Shown: positions 37,745-47,285 of the stretch, in pieces
Position numbering within the stretch: the first letter of the stretch is position 1
Layout: every line of letters begins with the position of its first letter
NCBI GenBank assembly: GCA_021613535.1
Contig: CP075493.1
Span: 8,432,001 to 8,496,000, forward strand
Direction: 5' to 3'
From: Adineta vaga
Lineage: Eukaryota; Rotifera
DNA length: 64,000 nucleotides
Made by a program: the position numbers and the translations under genes
Notes under the pieces: model-generated
The model's input: the letters and a program-made list of their open reading frames with translations, nothing else
The model's database searches: none
What the model was told of the DNA's origin: nothing

Positions 37745-38783
37745 ATGAAAATGACAACGCCAACAACAACGACACATTATTTTTCGTCTTATCATTTTGA
37801 GCAAATGCTCAATATTAAATTCGATCCAACATTTTTACCTGTGGCAGCAACGAGTTTTACTTTATTTATTTTTCTTTATAAATTTATCAATCCAATTTTA
37901 TCAAATTTATTAATTAAAAGTTATCCATTTTTTACAGAAACTCAGAAAATTGATTGGAGTACAAGGTAATTATCTCTTCTGATAATATTCAATCAGAATT
38001 TTTTTCTATTTAGAATTAATTCGTCAATTAATTCATTTACAGTTGGTACAATTTGTGTATATATGATGATTGCTGATCATGGACTTGATGCGAATCCACT
38101 TTTGTAAGAAGAATTTTCCAAGAAAAAGATATTTCTTTATTTTTATCTATTTCTTCCTATAGATATAAAAGTTATTTATTAAAAACTAATTTATCAATTG
38201 TTATTGGATATTTATTAAGTGGTAAGATTGCGAAATAATAAATTTTAAATAAATTCTTTCATCTATCCTACTAGATACCGTCATCAGTATCATTCATTAT
38301 AAAAAAATCGGTGATCCATTTAGTATGGCTCATCATTTTCTTTCTATATATGGTTTTATATATGTATTAACACTCAATGTTATGCCATATTTTGCAAATT
38401 TTCGATTACTTGCTGAACTATCGACACCATTAGTAAATATAAGGTAAATTTACTTTACAAGTGATCTATTCTTATTCATCATTTGTTATTCTAGATGGTT
38501 TCTTGATACATTAAAATTCTCGAAAACATCAAAAGCTTTTGTCTTTAATGGTCTTCTAATGACCTTAGTGTTCTTTTTTGTTCGAATTGTAGCTATGCCT
38601 ATCTATTGGTGGAAGGTTTACACAGTTGCAATTACACCATTATGGTCACATATGGGCCATTTTCGATTTGCTCTTATAATTGTATGTAGTGTATTAGATA
38701 TAATCAATTTGTATTGGTTTTCAAAAATGAGTCGAGGCTGTCTACGACTATTGACTGCTGTATATCGAAAAAAACACGGATAA
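37745..38783 (+). CDS. TLCD4: TLC domain protein 4 (TMEM56) homologue
   Basis: Five exons (37745-37965, 38014-38103, 38163-38221, 38275-38443, 38495-38783) splice in frame to a multi-pass membrane protein of about 275 residues. Shared landmarks with TLCD4 are the KIDWSTR segment before TM2, SFTVGTICVYM, GYLLSDTVISIIHYKKIGDPFSMAHHFLSIYGF, FRLLAELSTPLVNIRWFLD, KTSKAFVFNGLLMTLVFFFVRI, and the C-terminal SKMSRGCLRLL. The TLC fold is related to ceramide synthases and TRAM; TLCD4 itself has been linked to membrane lipid composition, without a settled reaction. The ATG at 37745 opens a hydrophobic N-terminus of normal length. Confidence 0.88.
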
Positions 38784-39356
38784 TATTGTATAGGAATTTT
38801 TTCTTGTTGTTGTTCTTATGTTATAGTCTATTTTTGTTTTCTTTTCTCATCTTTTCTTTTATCCATGTGTCTTCCTGAAAGAAAAACCGGTGCAATTCTC
38901 TATTTGTTAATCAACATGTTTTATCGTTGAAAAGTAGCTAAGCTAACTTATTATTATTATTATTATTATTATTATTGTTGTTGTTGTTGTTGTTACTGAT
39001 GGTGTTATATTCTATTTTATCTCATTAAATCGAGAAATTCTTGACATAAAATATCTAAGTATACTTTTTAATAGAAAATATTGTTTGTTATTCTATTCTA
39101 TTCATATGAACTTAATGTTAGCACTTATAAGCATATGTTGACATTTATATCTTTCGGTGAATTGATTTATAAAGCAATGGTCGATGAAAACAGATCATTA
39201 AACCTTCATTATTCTTCTCATTTGATCACAGAAACTAGGTCACGAGGTCTACACAGATTCATATCGGTATCCATTTTCTCTTCGATCTACAGATGATTTC
39301 CTATTGAAAAAGAAGTCGATTATATATAAATTTTAAACTCATGTTTTATTAGAGAT
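38784..39356. other. Convergent 3' intergenic region
   Basis: Between TLCD4 (+) and the CFAP97-like gene (-). It holds the ATT/TTG microsatellite and otherwise nothing that I can support. Confidence 0.5.
38948..38994. repeat. (TTA)n-(TTG)n trinucleotide microsatellite
   Basis: About nine TTA units followed by about six TTG units in the spacer downstream of TLCD4. Confidence 0.95.
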
Positions 39357-40217
39357 CTAAGAATATAGAATTTCTTGTTTAAATGCGCATTTCTGATGTT
39401 GAGAGGAAACTTTTATCGCAGCTGGTTTCTCTCGAGGTAGTATACAAACTGAGAAATGTTTAGGAGTAGGTGATTTAACCAGAGGTATCGTATCTCTTAT
39501 CATTGTCATATCAATATTGTTCAAATGTTGATAAACACGATTATTTTCTTTTGATTGTCTACATTTAAATTTCGAAGTTTTCCGTTGTTTATAAGTTACA
39601 GGTGATTTAAGATCAAACGATTCCATACTTTCATCCACATCAGCTGCTGTCGCTTGATCATCTTCATTTGTAGATACAGAACTTCTACTTTCACTTTTAT
39701 TCAATGATAAAGATTGATATGTATCGATCGTACTGGAGATTTTTCCTTGATTCATATTTGATGATCGAGATTGAGTAGATTTCTGGCCATGATTTACTTT
39801 GGATATTAATAATTGACGATGATCTTGATAATCTTTTTTTGTCGGTTGCTTTTTAATACGTTCTAATTTTTGTGTTAAAACTAAATTTTCATAACAAATT
39901 TGTCGATCTCGATTCGATCGTCGATTGTTCTTAATTCGTTCAGCTGCTAATATACATTCATTAAAATAGGGTTCAAATTCTTGATGTTTTTCAGTTGAGT
40001 TTGATTGTTCGTATTCAAATTTATTCAAATAGGAAATCAATGGAAAGGAAATCTCTCGTTGAGCCTTAATTATATTTCTTTGATTTAGTTCATATGTCGT
40101 TGTTGGTAAGATCTGTGTTTGTTCACGATATTGAAGTTGATCAACAAGTTGATCGGCAACATGTAAACGTGTTGCATACTTTTCTCGAAGATGACGACTG
40201 AAATTTTCATACTGCAT
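39357..40217 (-). CDS. CFAP97/Hemingway-like domain protein
   Basis: This intronless frame encodes 286 residues, basic and serine-rich. Residues 95-140 read NNRRSNRDRQICYENLVLTQ then KLERIKKQPTKKDYQDH, matching the pattern of the CFAP97 domain (a polar asparagine, IdxEN-LvL-kL-rI). The N-terminal 70 residues are predicted helical (RHLREKYATRLHVADQLVDQL) and the rest is low complexity. CFAP97/Hemingway proteins are linked to motile cilia and the axoneme, which fits a ciliated animal. The assignment rests on one short domain; a different coiled-coil ciliary protein is possible. Confidence 0.5.
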   Translation of the reverse strand: MQYENFSRHLREKYATRLHVADQLVDQLQYREQTQILPTTTYELNQRNIIKAQREISFPLISYLNKFEYEQSNSTEKHQEFEPYFNECILAAERIKNNRRSNRDRQICYENLVLTQKLERIKKQPTKKDYQDHRQLLISKVNHGQKSTQSRSSNMNQGKISSTIDTYQSLSLNKSESRSSVSTNEDDQATAADVDESMESFDLKSPVTYKQRKTSKFKCRQSKENNRVYQHLNNIDMTMIRDTIPLVKSPTPKHFSVCILPREKPAAIKVSSQHQKCAFKQEILYS

Positions 40218-40411
40218 ACTGTAAAAACTTTACTAGTGCGCCAAATATTTTCGAAATGAAAGCAATTTTATTGCGAATATTATCAATACAATAGGAAACA
40301 AGAGTTAGTTTGTCTATACATTATAATACATAGTAAAGAAAACAGTATACAATTTCTATGTTAATTAATTAAATTCACATGAACGTATCTACAAGAAATA
40401 GAAGATTTCAT

Positions 40412-42681
40412 TTATTCTGAAGTAAAACGTGTTGTTCGACGGTGTATTGTTGTTCTTCGACTAGTAGTTATTTCATCATTGCTAGTCGAAGATGCTAAAC
40501 GTGTCGAATAACGAGTTGCATATCGTGTTTTGGGCATTTCAGCATGTGCTTGAATTGGTAAATTGTCTAAAATAAAAGCAATGATATATTTAGTCTTTTG
40601 AAAAATCATATTAAACACTGATAAGTTTTCTATACATTGATACACGAATATAAGTACTGCCTTACTTCTTCAGTTTAAACTTACCATTTTGACTTTCTCG
40701 TAAAAGACGAGTTGTAGTCCTTCGAGTAGTTCGTCGTTTTGTGTTCGTTTCGATAGGTATAGGAATCGAGGTTTGTTCAACCGCTGGACTTTTGCACGCT
40801 TTTGATTCGTTTATCGCAATTTCAATATCTAATGGTTTCTCTTCTGGTTGTCGTACAAGATCAGTTTTTTGTGCTTCATCGTTGTCGCCATTTTCTGCTT
40901 CATTTCTAAAAACAAGTGCATTTTGAAAAGATGCTTAGGTGCTGAAAAAAAGACTGTCTTACGAATCAGCAGATGGTATGGTTGGTAATTTCGAATAATT
41001 AAAAGTATCATTAATTGTTGGACGAATAAAATCTGACTTTTCAGCATCGAACGTACTTTTATTTAATAACAATGTTCTGTTCGATACATTGGGATCGACA
41101 GGTAATGGTTCACGAAAACTAACTTTCTCTTGCTTAATAGTCGGTTTTTCCATATTCTTTTGATTTGTTAATGAATGTTTTTCTTCACGTACAGGCGGTA
41201 GTGATGGTGGTAGAGCTGGTCGACGAATTGATCGATCAGCAGTTAATAATAAAGGACGAGCATTTTCAGTGTTATCTGCAAGCAGACTTCCTTCAATAAT
41301 CGTATCTTCATCGTCGTCATCATCATCTTCGTCGCTATCTTCATCGGATGAAAATGGTTTGAGAGACGTTTTCACAAATGTTTTATCTGAAATAGTGGAT
41401 GCAATGGATTTGTTATTATGTTGTTGTTGTTCTTCTTCCTCATCGTCAAGATTTGCTGTTGGTAAACATGGTAAAAGTGAAACAGATAATTCTGTGTTTG
41501 GAATTTCTTGATGCATTTCCATTGCCCTTTCAATAAAAGATACGTCACGTAGTGTAACATGAGTTTCAGGAATCGTTGAAGTTGGTGCTAATAGTGGTGT
41601 TGATTCTTCATTAATTGTTTCTTCGTGAACAGTTGTTGACACACTTAACTGAGGTGGAAGAATCATTGACGTATCTTGAGATAATTTTGATACAAGTAAA
41701 CGAGCCTCTGTAAAAGAAGACGATAAATCATTACAGTTTTATGAATCATGCACTTACTTTTCAACGATTGAGTAATCAGAGGTGTCAACGTTCGTGATTG
41801 CTAAAAAAAACCAGTCAAGTTTTCTCTTTCGCAAAATTTATTACATTATAAAGAAAATCACCAATCTACATAGTTTGACATGAACATGTCAGAATACATA
41901 TACTTCTTCAATATTCTCCTTAGCAATTGAACTATAGATACGTTTTATGCAATGAAATCTTACTCGTAAAGTAGTTCTGTTATTGATTTTCTCTCTTTCT
42001 TCTTCTTCTTCTTCCTTTTCTTCTTCGTCTTCTTCAGCTATTCGACTAAAATTTGGACTTTGTCTAACAGCTCGTGGTAATCCATTTCCACCACCATATG
42101 AACGTAAATCACCTGGTACAACTAGTTTCCTATAAATCAAAAGATCGATAATCATTATATTCAATAAACTCATTCTATTATTTACTGTTGTAACATTGCA
42201 TGAATTTCTTTCCAATGATCAGCTTCTTCTTGTATACCATCAGATATAATTCGACATTGTTCAGTAACAAATGCACGTAAATTTTCCATACGCTAATAAT
42301 AACGATCAAAATTTGAATTTTTTTCAAATCTAAACAAAGTTACTCACTGCTTGAAAATAAACTTCGAGTGATTGAGTAGCTAAATGTGTCATATTATCAA
42401 GTATTTGTAATTTATCATCATATTTCTGTAGATCAGAACGACATCGATTAATTTCATGATGAATTTCATTATTTTGACTTTCAAGTATTTTAACTTCCGT
42501 GTTTAACATAACTAATAATAGAATCAAATGAATAATTCTTATCTTTTTTGTACTGCTCTAACTTACTTGTTGATGCTCGAAAAATACTTCGACGAGCAGC
42601 TATACGAGCAGATTTTGATACAATAAAGCGTTTTTCATTCCAAGCAACTGTTAATGTTTGAATCGATTGATTAAACGCCAT
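40412..42681 (-). CDS. Unidentified coiled-coil protein with acidic middle and basic tail
   Basis: Eight exons can be joined in frame from ATG at 42681 to TAA at 40412-40414. The N-terminus is basic (EKRFIVSKSARIAARRSIFR), followed by a coiled coil (ILESQNNEIHHEINRCRSDL, QKYDDKLQILDNMTHLATQS) and RMENLRAFVTEQCRIISDGI. A glutamate run (40s codons near 42000-42040) and an aspartate/glutamate run (about 41290-41345, SSDEDSDEDDDDDDEDT) follow. The last two exons are rich in R and T (TKRRTTRRTTTRLL, RYATRYSTRL, RRTTIHRRTTRF). The coiled coil plus basic tail is reminiscent of chromosome-associated proteins such as shugoshins, but I find no diagnostic motif and make no family call. Confidence 0.6.
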
Positions 42682-43383
42682 GGCAAAATTTTCTCACGAA
42701 AACAAAAACAAATCAAAGTACGTATTTAGATAGACAAATGTTTCAAATTTGATTATTCTTGCAATTACAAACGAAACGAAACGACTCGACTCACGTCGTC
42801 TTTGTTTCGTGCCTTTTACATATATGAACCAATGACCATATGAGATGTACATGACATAGATGTCACTATTGAACTTCACTTATTCATCTATATCCAATCA
42901 CTATGAGTAATAATAAGAATTAAATTTTGTCTGTCAAGAGATTATATGAGTAGGTAGTGAAGGTATTAGAAGCAATGAAAGTTTCAATTAAGTGCGAAGT
43001 ATTTGACATATTTTATATCGATGAGATTGATTTAATATTAGATTGAAATAGAAAATCTTTCAAATGAATGTTCTTTGGAAAAAAAACTTTCATCTGAATT
43101 GATAGAGTAACAAAAGTATTCTCTCGGTAGAAAAAGAGAAAGAGATTTTATCGACACCTACTGGAAAACCATCCCCCATTCCTGTTTGTCTTAATTAACT
43201 GACGAATCAATAACAATTTTTTTTTTCTTTGATAGTTACTAATAAATTATTATTTCATAAGAATAAAAACAAAACTATTTACATACGCATATGTTCGATA
43301 TTTATTTTCTCGTTAGTGTTTTTTTTTTCTTTTAGTAAAAGTCAAGTAATTCTAAATTAGTTGGTTTTTCTCTAAGTCGAACT
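42682..43383. other. Divergent intergenic region
   Basis: Between the coiled-coil gene (-) and the fourth B-box copy (+). A CCAAT element at 42829-42833 and GC-richer sequence at 42770-42810 are promoter-like for the minus-strand gene. No ORF was supported. Confidence 0.45.
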
Positions 43384-44484
43384 ATGGCATCGTCTAATGT
43401 AAGAAAACCATGTTCAAAATGCATGAAAGGTTCTGGAGTAGCAATATGTGATGGTTGTCAACAATCATTTTGTATCAAACATTTTACTGATCATCGTCAG
43501 GAACTTTCTCATCAATTAGAAATTATTGGTTTAGAACATGATATGTTTCGAAAAGATCTCGATCAATATGATTCAGAACCCACTCTTCTCAATCGTATTG
43601 ACACGTGGGAACAAGAATCGATTGCAAAGATACAAACAGTAGCAGAAACAGCACGAACTAATATGCGAGAATTACTTGATGAACATAAAGAAGAAATGAA
43701 AACATCTGTTCGTAAGATAACTGATGAACTTCAATCTTGTCGAGAATCTTATGATTATACAGAAAATGATATTGAAAAATGGTCTCAACAATTACAAAAT
43801 CTTCGAAGAATATTAGAATGTCCTCCACCAATTGAAATTACTGAAGAGGGTTCATTAAAATCAATCATTCGATTGATTCAAGTTCATAAACAAAAAACTC
43901 CTTTCTCGCCTACTGTAGTTAAACAACCTCTTCGACGTCTATTTAGTACAATCAATAATGCTGCTGCCACTACTAATGAACAACTAAATCGTTCCCTTCC
44001 CAACGAAATATTTGATGAGATTGATGGTAAAGCGAAAACATCAGAAGATAATCTTGTGGTAACATGCTATTCAAAAACGTTCTTATTTCCTTCGATTGTC
44101 TATGGCGGTAAGCGCTATTCGACTGGAATACATCGTATATGTTTACGAATTGAATATATTGGAAATTCAATTTTTTTCGGAATTAGTACCTCTTCAGAAC
44201 ATGCCAATAGAGCGGATGTTTTCGATGAATCATTGTTTGGTTGGTGGGATGTCGTTCGACCAGTTCTAGCTGGTCAACTTCAAAAGAGTGATGATAATAA
44301 AATCGTGAGAGCAGGCGATGAGTTAACTTTGATTTTAGATTGTGATAATCAACAGATTCAACTACATCATCATCGAACTAATCAATTAGTTCAACAATTA
44401 ATTGATATAACAAAATGTCCATTTCCTTGGAAAATTGTCATTAAACTACGAGCTGAAGGTGATTCTATTCGAATTCTTCAATAG
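43384..44484 (+). CDS. B-box / coiled-coil / SPRY-like protein, dispersed intact copy
   Basis: The 366-residue frame is intact and intronless. It starts MASSNVRKPCSKCMKG, with the zinc pattern CSKC...CDGC...C-x2-H-x3-H, a coiled coil (RIDTWEQESIAKIQTVAETA), a linker about 25 residues longer than in the array copies (PFSPTVVKQPLRRLFSTINN), and a SPRY-like domain (YSTGIHRICLRIE, IFFGIST, FGWWDVV, GDELTLILDCDNQQIQ, HHRTNQ, CPFPWKIVIKLRAEGDSIRIL). It lies about 12 kb from the tandem array and on the opposite strand, so it came from an inverted duplication or was the donor. It serves as the intact reference for the two broken array copies. Confidence 0.85.
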   Translation: MASSNVRKPCSKCMKGSGVAICDGCQQSFCIKHFTDHRQELSHQLEIIGLEHDMFRKDLDQYDSEPTLLNRIDTWEQESIAKIQTVAETARTNMRELLDEHKEEMKTSVRKITDELQSCRESYDYTENDIEKWSQQLQNLRRILECPPPIEITEEGSLKSIIRLIQVHKQKTPFSPTVVKQPLRRLFSTINNAAATTNEQLNRSLPNEIFDEIDGKAKTSEDNLVVTCYSKTFLFPSIVYGGKRYSTGIHRICLRIEYIGNSIFFGISTSSEHANRADVFDESLFGWWDVVRPVLAGQLQKSDDNKIVRAGDELTLILDCDNQQIQLHHHRTNQLVQQLIDITKCPFPWKIVIKLRAEGDSIRILQ

Positions 44485-44709
44485 AAAAAAAAGCATCGAA
44501 CTTTATCAGAAAAGACCGTCTAGCAATCAGATCTTTGTATATTTTCTATGTAATAAACTAATAACACTCATCCTTTTTTTTATATGCATTCGATATTTGA
44601 CAAAAATTTTATTTATGAAAATAAATAGTAAAGAAAAATATTCATATCACTCATTCTTTTTTCCGAACATTCAATTATCACAAAAGAAAATGTACATAAA
44701 TATTACTTT

Positions 44710-46509
44710 TTAAAATATTCCTGCATGTATAAGATTACTTTGAATAATTATATCTGAAATAGCTGCGAAGACAAATTGCATTGATCCCGTATCTGTTGCG
44801 CATGTAATATGAACGTATAAATCTCGTTGATGATTATTAATCTTCCCACGTAAATCCATTTTTTCAAATTGTTCTTGAATATAATGAAGTGAACATTCAT
44901 ATGTATTAGGACCTAGAAGAATTTGAAAGATAAAAAGAAATGTATTGATTATTTACGAACCATTGTAATCAGGAAAACAAATATGAATTGGAGAAAAGCG
45001 TAATTTCTCGGCGAATAAATCTTTTTTATTCAAGAATAAAATCATTCCAGCATGTTGAAAAAACCGATTGTTACAAATCGATTTGAATAATTGTAAACTT
45101 TCGTGTAGACGATTCTAAATTTACAAAACATATAATTTATAAGCAAAAAAAAACGAGGAAAGATTAAACTTACAATAGTATTATCTTCTTCGAGGACAAG
45201 ATCATATTCATTAAGTGCACTAACAAATATGACACCTGTTACACCTTCGAAACAATGAATCCATTTTTTACGTTCACTTCGTTGACCTCCAACATCAACA
45301 ATTCTAATTTCAATAGAAAGTTTTATTATTAGAAAATCAATGACAAAAGAATTCATTACCGAAATCGATGTTTTTTCAATGTAAATGTTGTTTCTACAAT
45401 GCCACTTGTTCTAACACGAGTATGTAAAACATCTTGCTGTGTAGGAATGTAATCAATTTGAATTAATCGATCAAGTGAATTCAAATAACTGAACGAGAAA
45501 AAGAAACAATGCCAAAAGAAATGTTTCCGATGTGAACGTACTATGCTGCTGAATCATTAAGGTAATATTCACGAGCACGTAAAAAACATGTTTGAACACC
45601 ATTATCAGTCCATAAGTTTTGCATAGCTTTACCAACATTTTCTGTTAGAATATTATGATCTGTATCTAATTCAATATAATTGAGAACAAGTTCAGCATCT
45701 TTCTAAAAGAAATATTTTATTGTTTATCACATAAAAAAATTGCGAAGTATCGCTTTAATGATTTTTCAATCAACATATGAGATGAAATTATGTCCTTAAA
45801 TATTGAGATATATTGAATGTTGGTACTACATATTTCTCTTTAACCTGATGTTCTCTTCTTCTCCTAAACATTATTTGAACCGTTACAATCTTTGCTAGGT
45901 CATAGACTAGACTGATATCTTGCCTACCTTTAATTTCCGCTCGATTGATTTCGACGTCATCATCGCCATTCTGACAAAAATGAATCATTTCTCAATCTTA
46001 TCTCAGTTAAGTAATGATATCAAAATCAGTCGAAATCATCTATACTCTTTTACGTACACTTGAGAATAGAGAAATGTGTAAGATATACATACCTCGCGTT
46101 TAGGATTAGCGAAAGAAATATTCAATCGAGGCATTGCTTGTAAAATTGCAAGCATTGATTGAATTGTATTGGAGAAAATGACTGGTTTAAAACGTAGACA
46201 TTCTTCTGTAGTATAACCATTTTCATTGAAAATGATTCTAAAATAAGCTATTCTCCTTTTAAGAAATTGTTTATCTACCTTTTTACACTCACCTCATCTG
46301 TTTTACTACTGTACTCTTTCCCGATTCTCCAGCACCTAAGGAAAAGAAAGAACGTATGAAAGATTGCTGATAAAACTCCATTGAATTGTTTTACCAAGTA
46401 AAAGTAATTTTGATTCTGCACTCAATTCTTTTCTATCTCGTTCCAATACTTCATCAATGATTTTATTTCGATGTTTCGATGGATCTCGAGGTATACAACA
46501 GCCAAGCAT
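44710..46509 (-). CDS. Divergent G protein alpha subunit, Gi/o-like
   Basis: About eight exons join to a full-length G alpha. The N-terminus is [16 protein letters not shown], lacking Gly2. [14 protein letters not shown] (P-loop, 46310-46355), [20 protein letters not shown] (switch II), FLNKKDLF and ITCATDTG are canonical. [30 protein letters not shown] and [12 protein letters not shown] point to Gi/o. In switch I the family reads DVLRTRV, but here it is DVLHTRV: the catalytic arginine is histidine (codon 45422-45424). The C-terminus reads NLIHAGIF, with Ala at -4 instead of the pertussis toxin cysteine. GTP binding looks intact; hydrolysis may be slow and receptor or membrane coupling altered. 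This is inference from known G alpha structure. Confidence 0.88.
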
Positions 46510-47124
46510 GGTTTTCGTTCTATTATTAAGTTCTTTTGTACTTGTACTTACATACAGTACTATATCTTTATTTCTATTGGTTGAAATGTACAGACCAATC
46601 CTTTGTGATTTTCTCTCTAATTGGTTCTTTTAACATACTTAGTAAACAACAACAATATTTCTGTTTTTCGACAACAAAATGAATGACAATTTTTTTCTCT
46701 TTCGTAATAGTTATAGTTAGTAATCAATTTGTAGAACTGAATCATATGCTTTTACATACTAACGAAAGTATCGTTCTCACCTCCTACCTTCGTTCTAATG
46801 TCGTTTATTCTATACAAAAAACCTTAATAAAAATATCTCGTTTCTTCTTTTTTAGATCTATATTCATTACTTTTTACACACGTAATAAAAAATCAATTTT
46901 TCGTCTTCTACTTTTTGTTTCGTCTCTTTTGTTTATTATGTTATCAAGTGATTAAACATTAACAGTAAAGTAAGTTGTTTTTCTTAGTCATGATTCTTTA
47001 TTACGCATCTACATAAGTTCGTGGGAAAGAAAGAAAAGAAAAGATCAGCTGTTTGCTTTATGAATCTTTCGTTATCTATCATAATAATAAAGTTCTTCGT
47101 TCATTTTTCTTCGTCTAAAGTAAA
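46510..47124. other. Divergent intergenic region G alpha / RNF19
   Basis: AT-rich, with an open plus-strand frame at 46683-46955 that is hydrophobic but unlike any protein I know. No other feature was supported. Confidence 0.45.
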
Positions 47125-47211
47125 GTGGGTAATATTTCTTCTAAACGAAAAAGTTCCGTTGATATATCTTTAAGATCAAAAAAGTCTTATGACATAGAAA
47201 TTGATGACGTG
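47125..47211 (+). other. Probable 5' coding exon of the RNF19 gene, GTG at its start
   Basis: The segment reads (GTG)GNISSKRKSSVDISLRSKK...DDV and ends at a GTGAGG donor. Splicing to the acceptor at 47269-47270 is phase 0 and continues in frame into the exon that holds the ATG at 47286. An in-frame TAA lies just three codons before the GTG, so the reading frame cannot extend upstream without another exon. GTG with A at -3 and G at +4 would give an N-myristoylation-type MGNISSK start. Confidence 0.4.
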
Positions 47212-47285
47212 GTGAGGGAAAAATAGAAAAAAAACAAATCTGTAGAATCATTTTTCTTCCTCTGTTTTAGTTATCTTCGTCTGTA

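Noticed and set aside
46683-46955. Plus-strand 90-codon hydrophobic frame as a secreted peptide gene
   Set aside because: No similarity, AT-driven F/I/L/S composition and no splice context; a chance frame is more likely.
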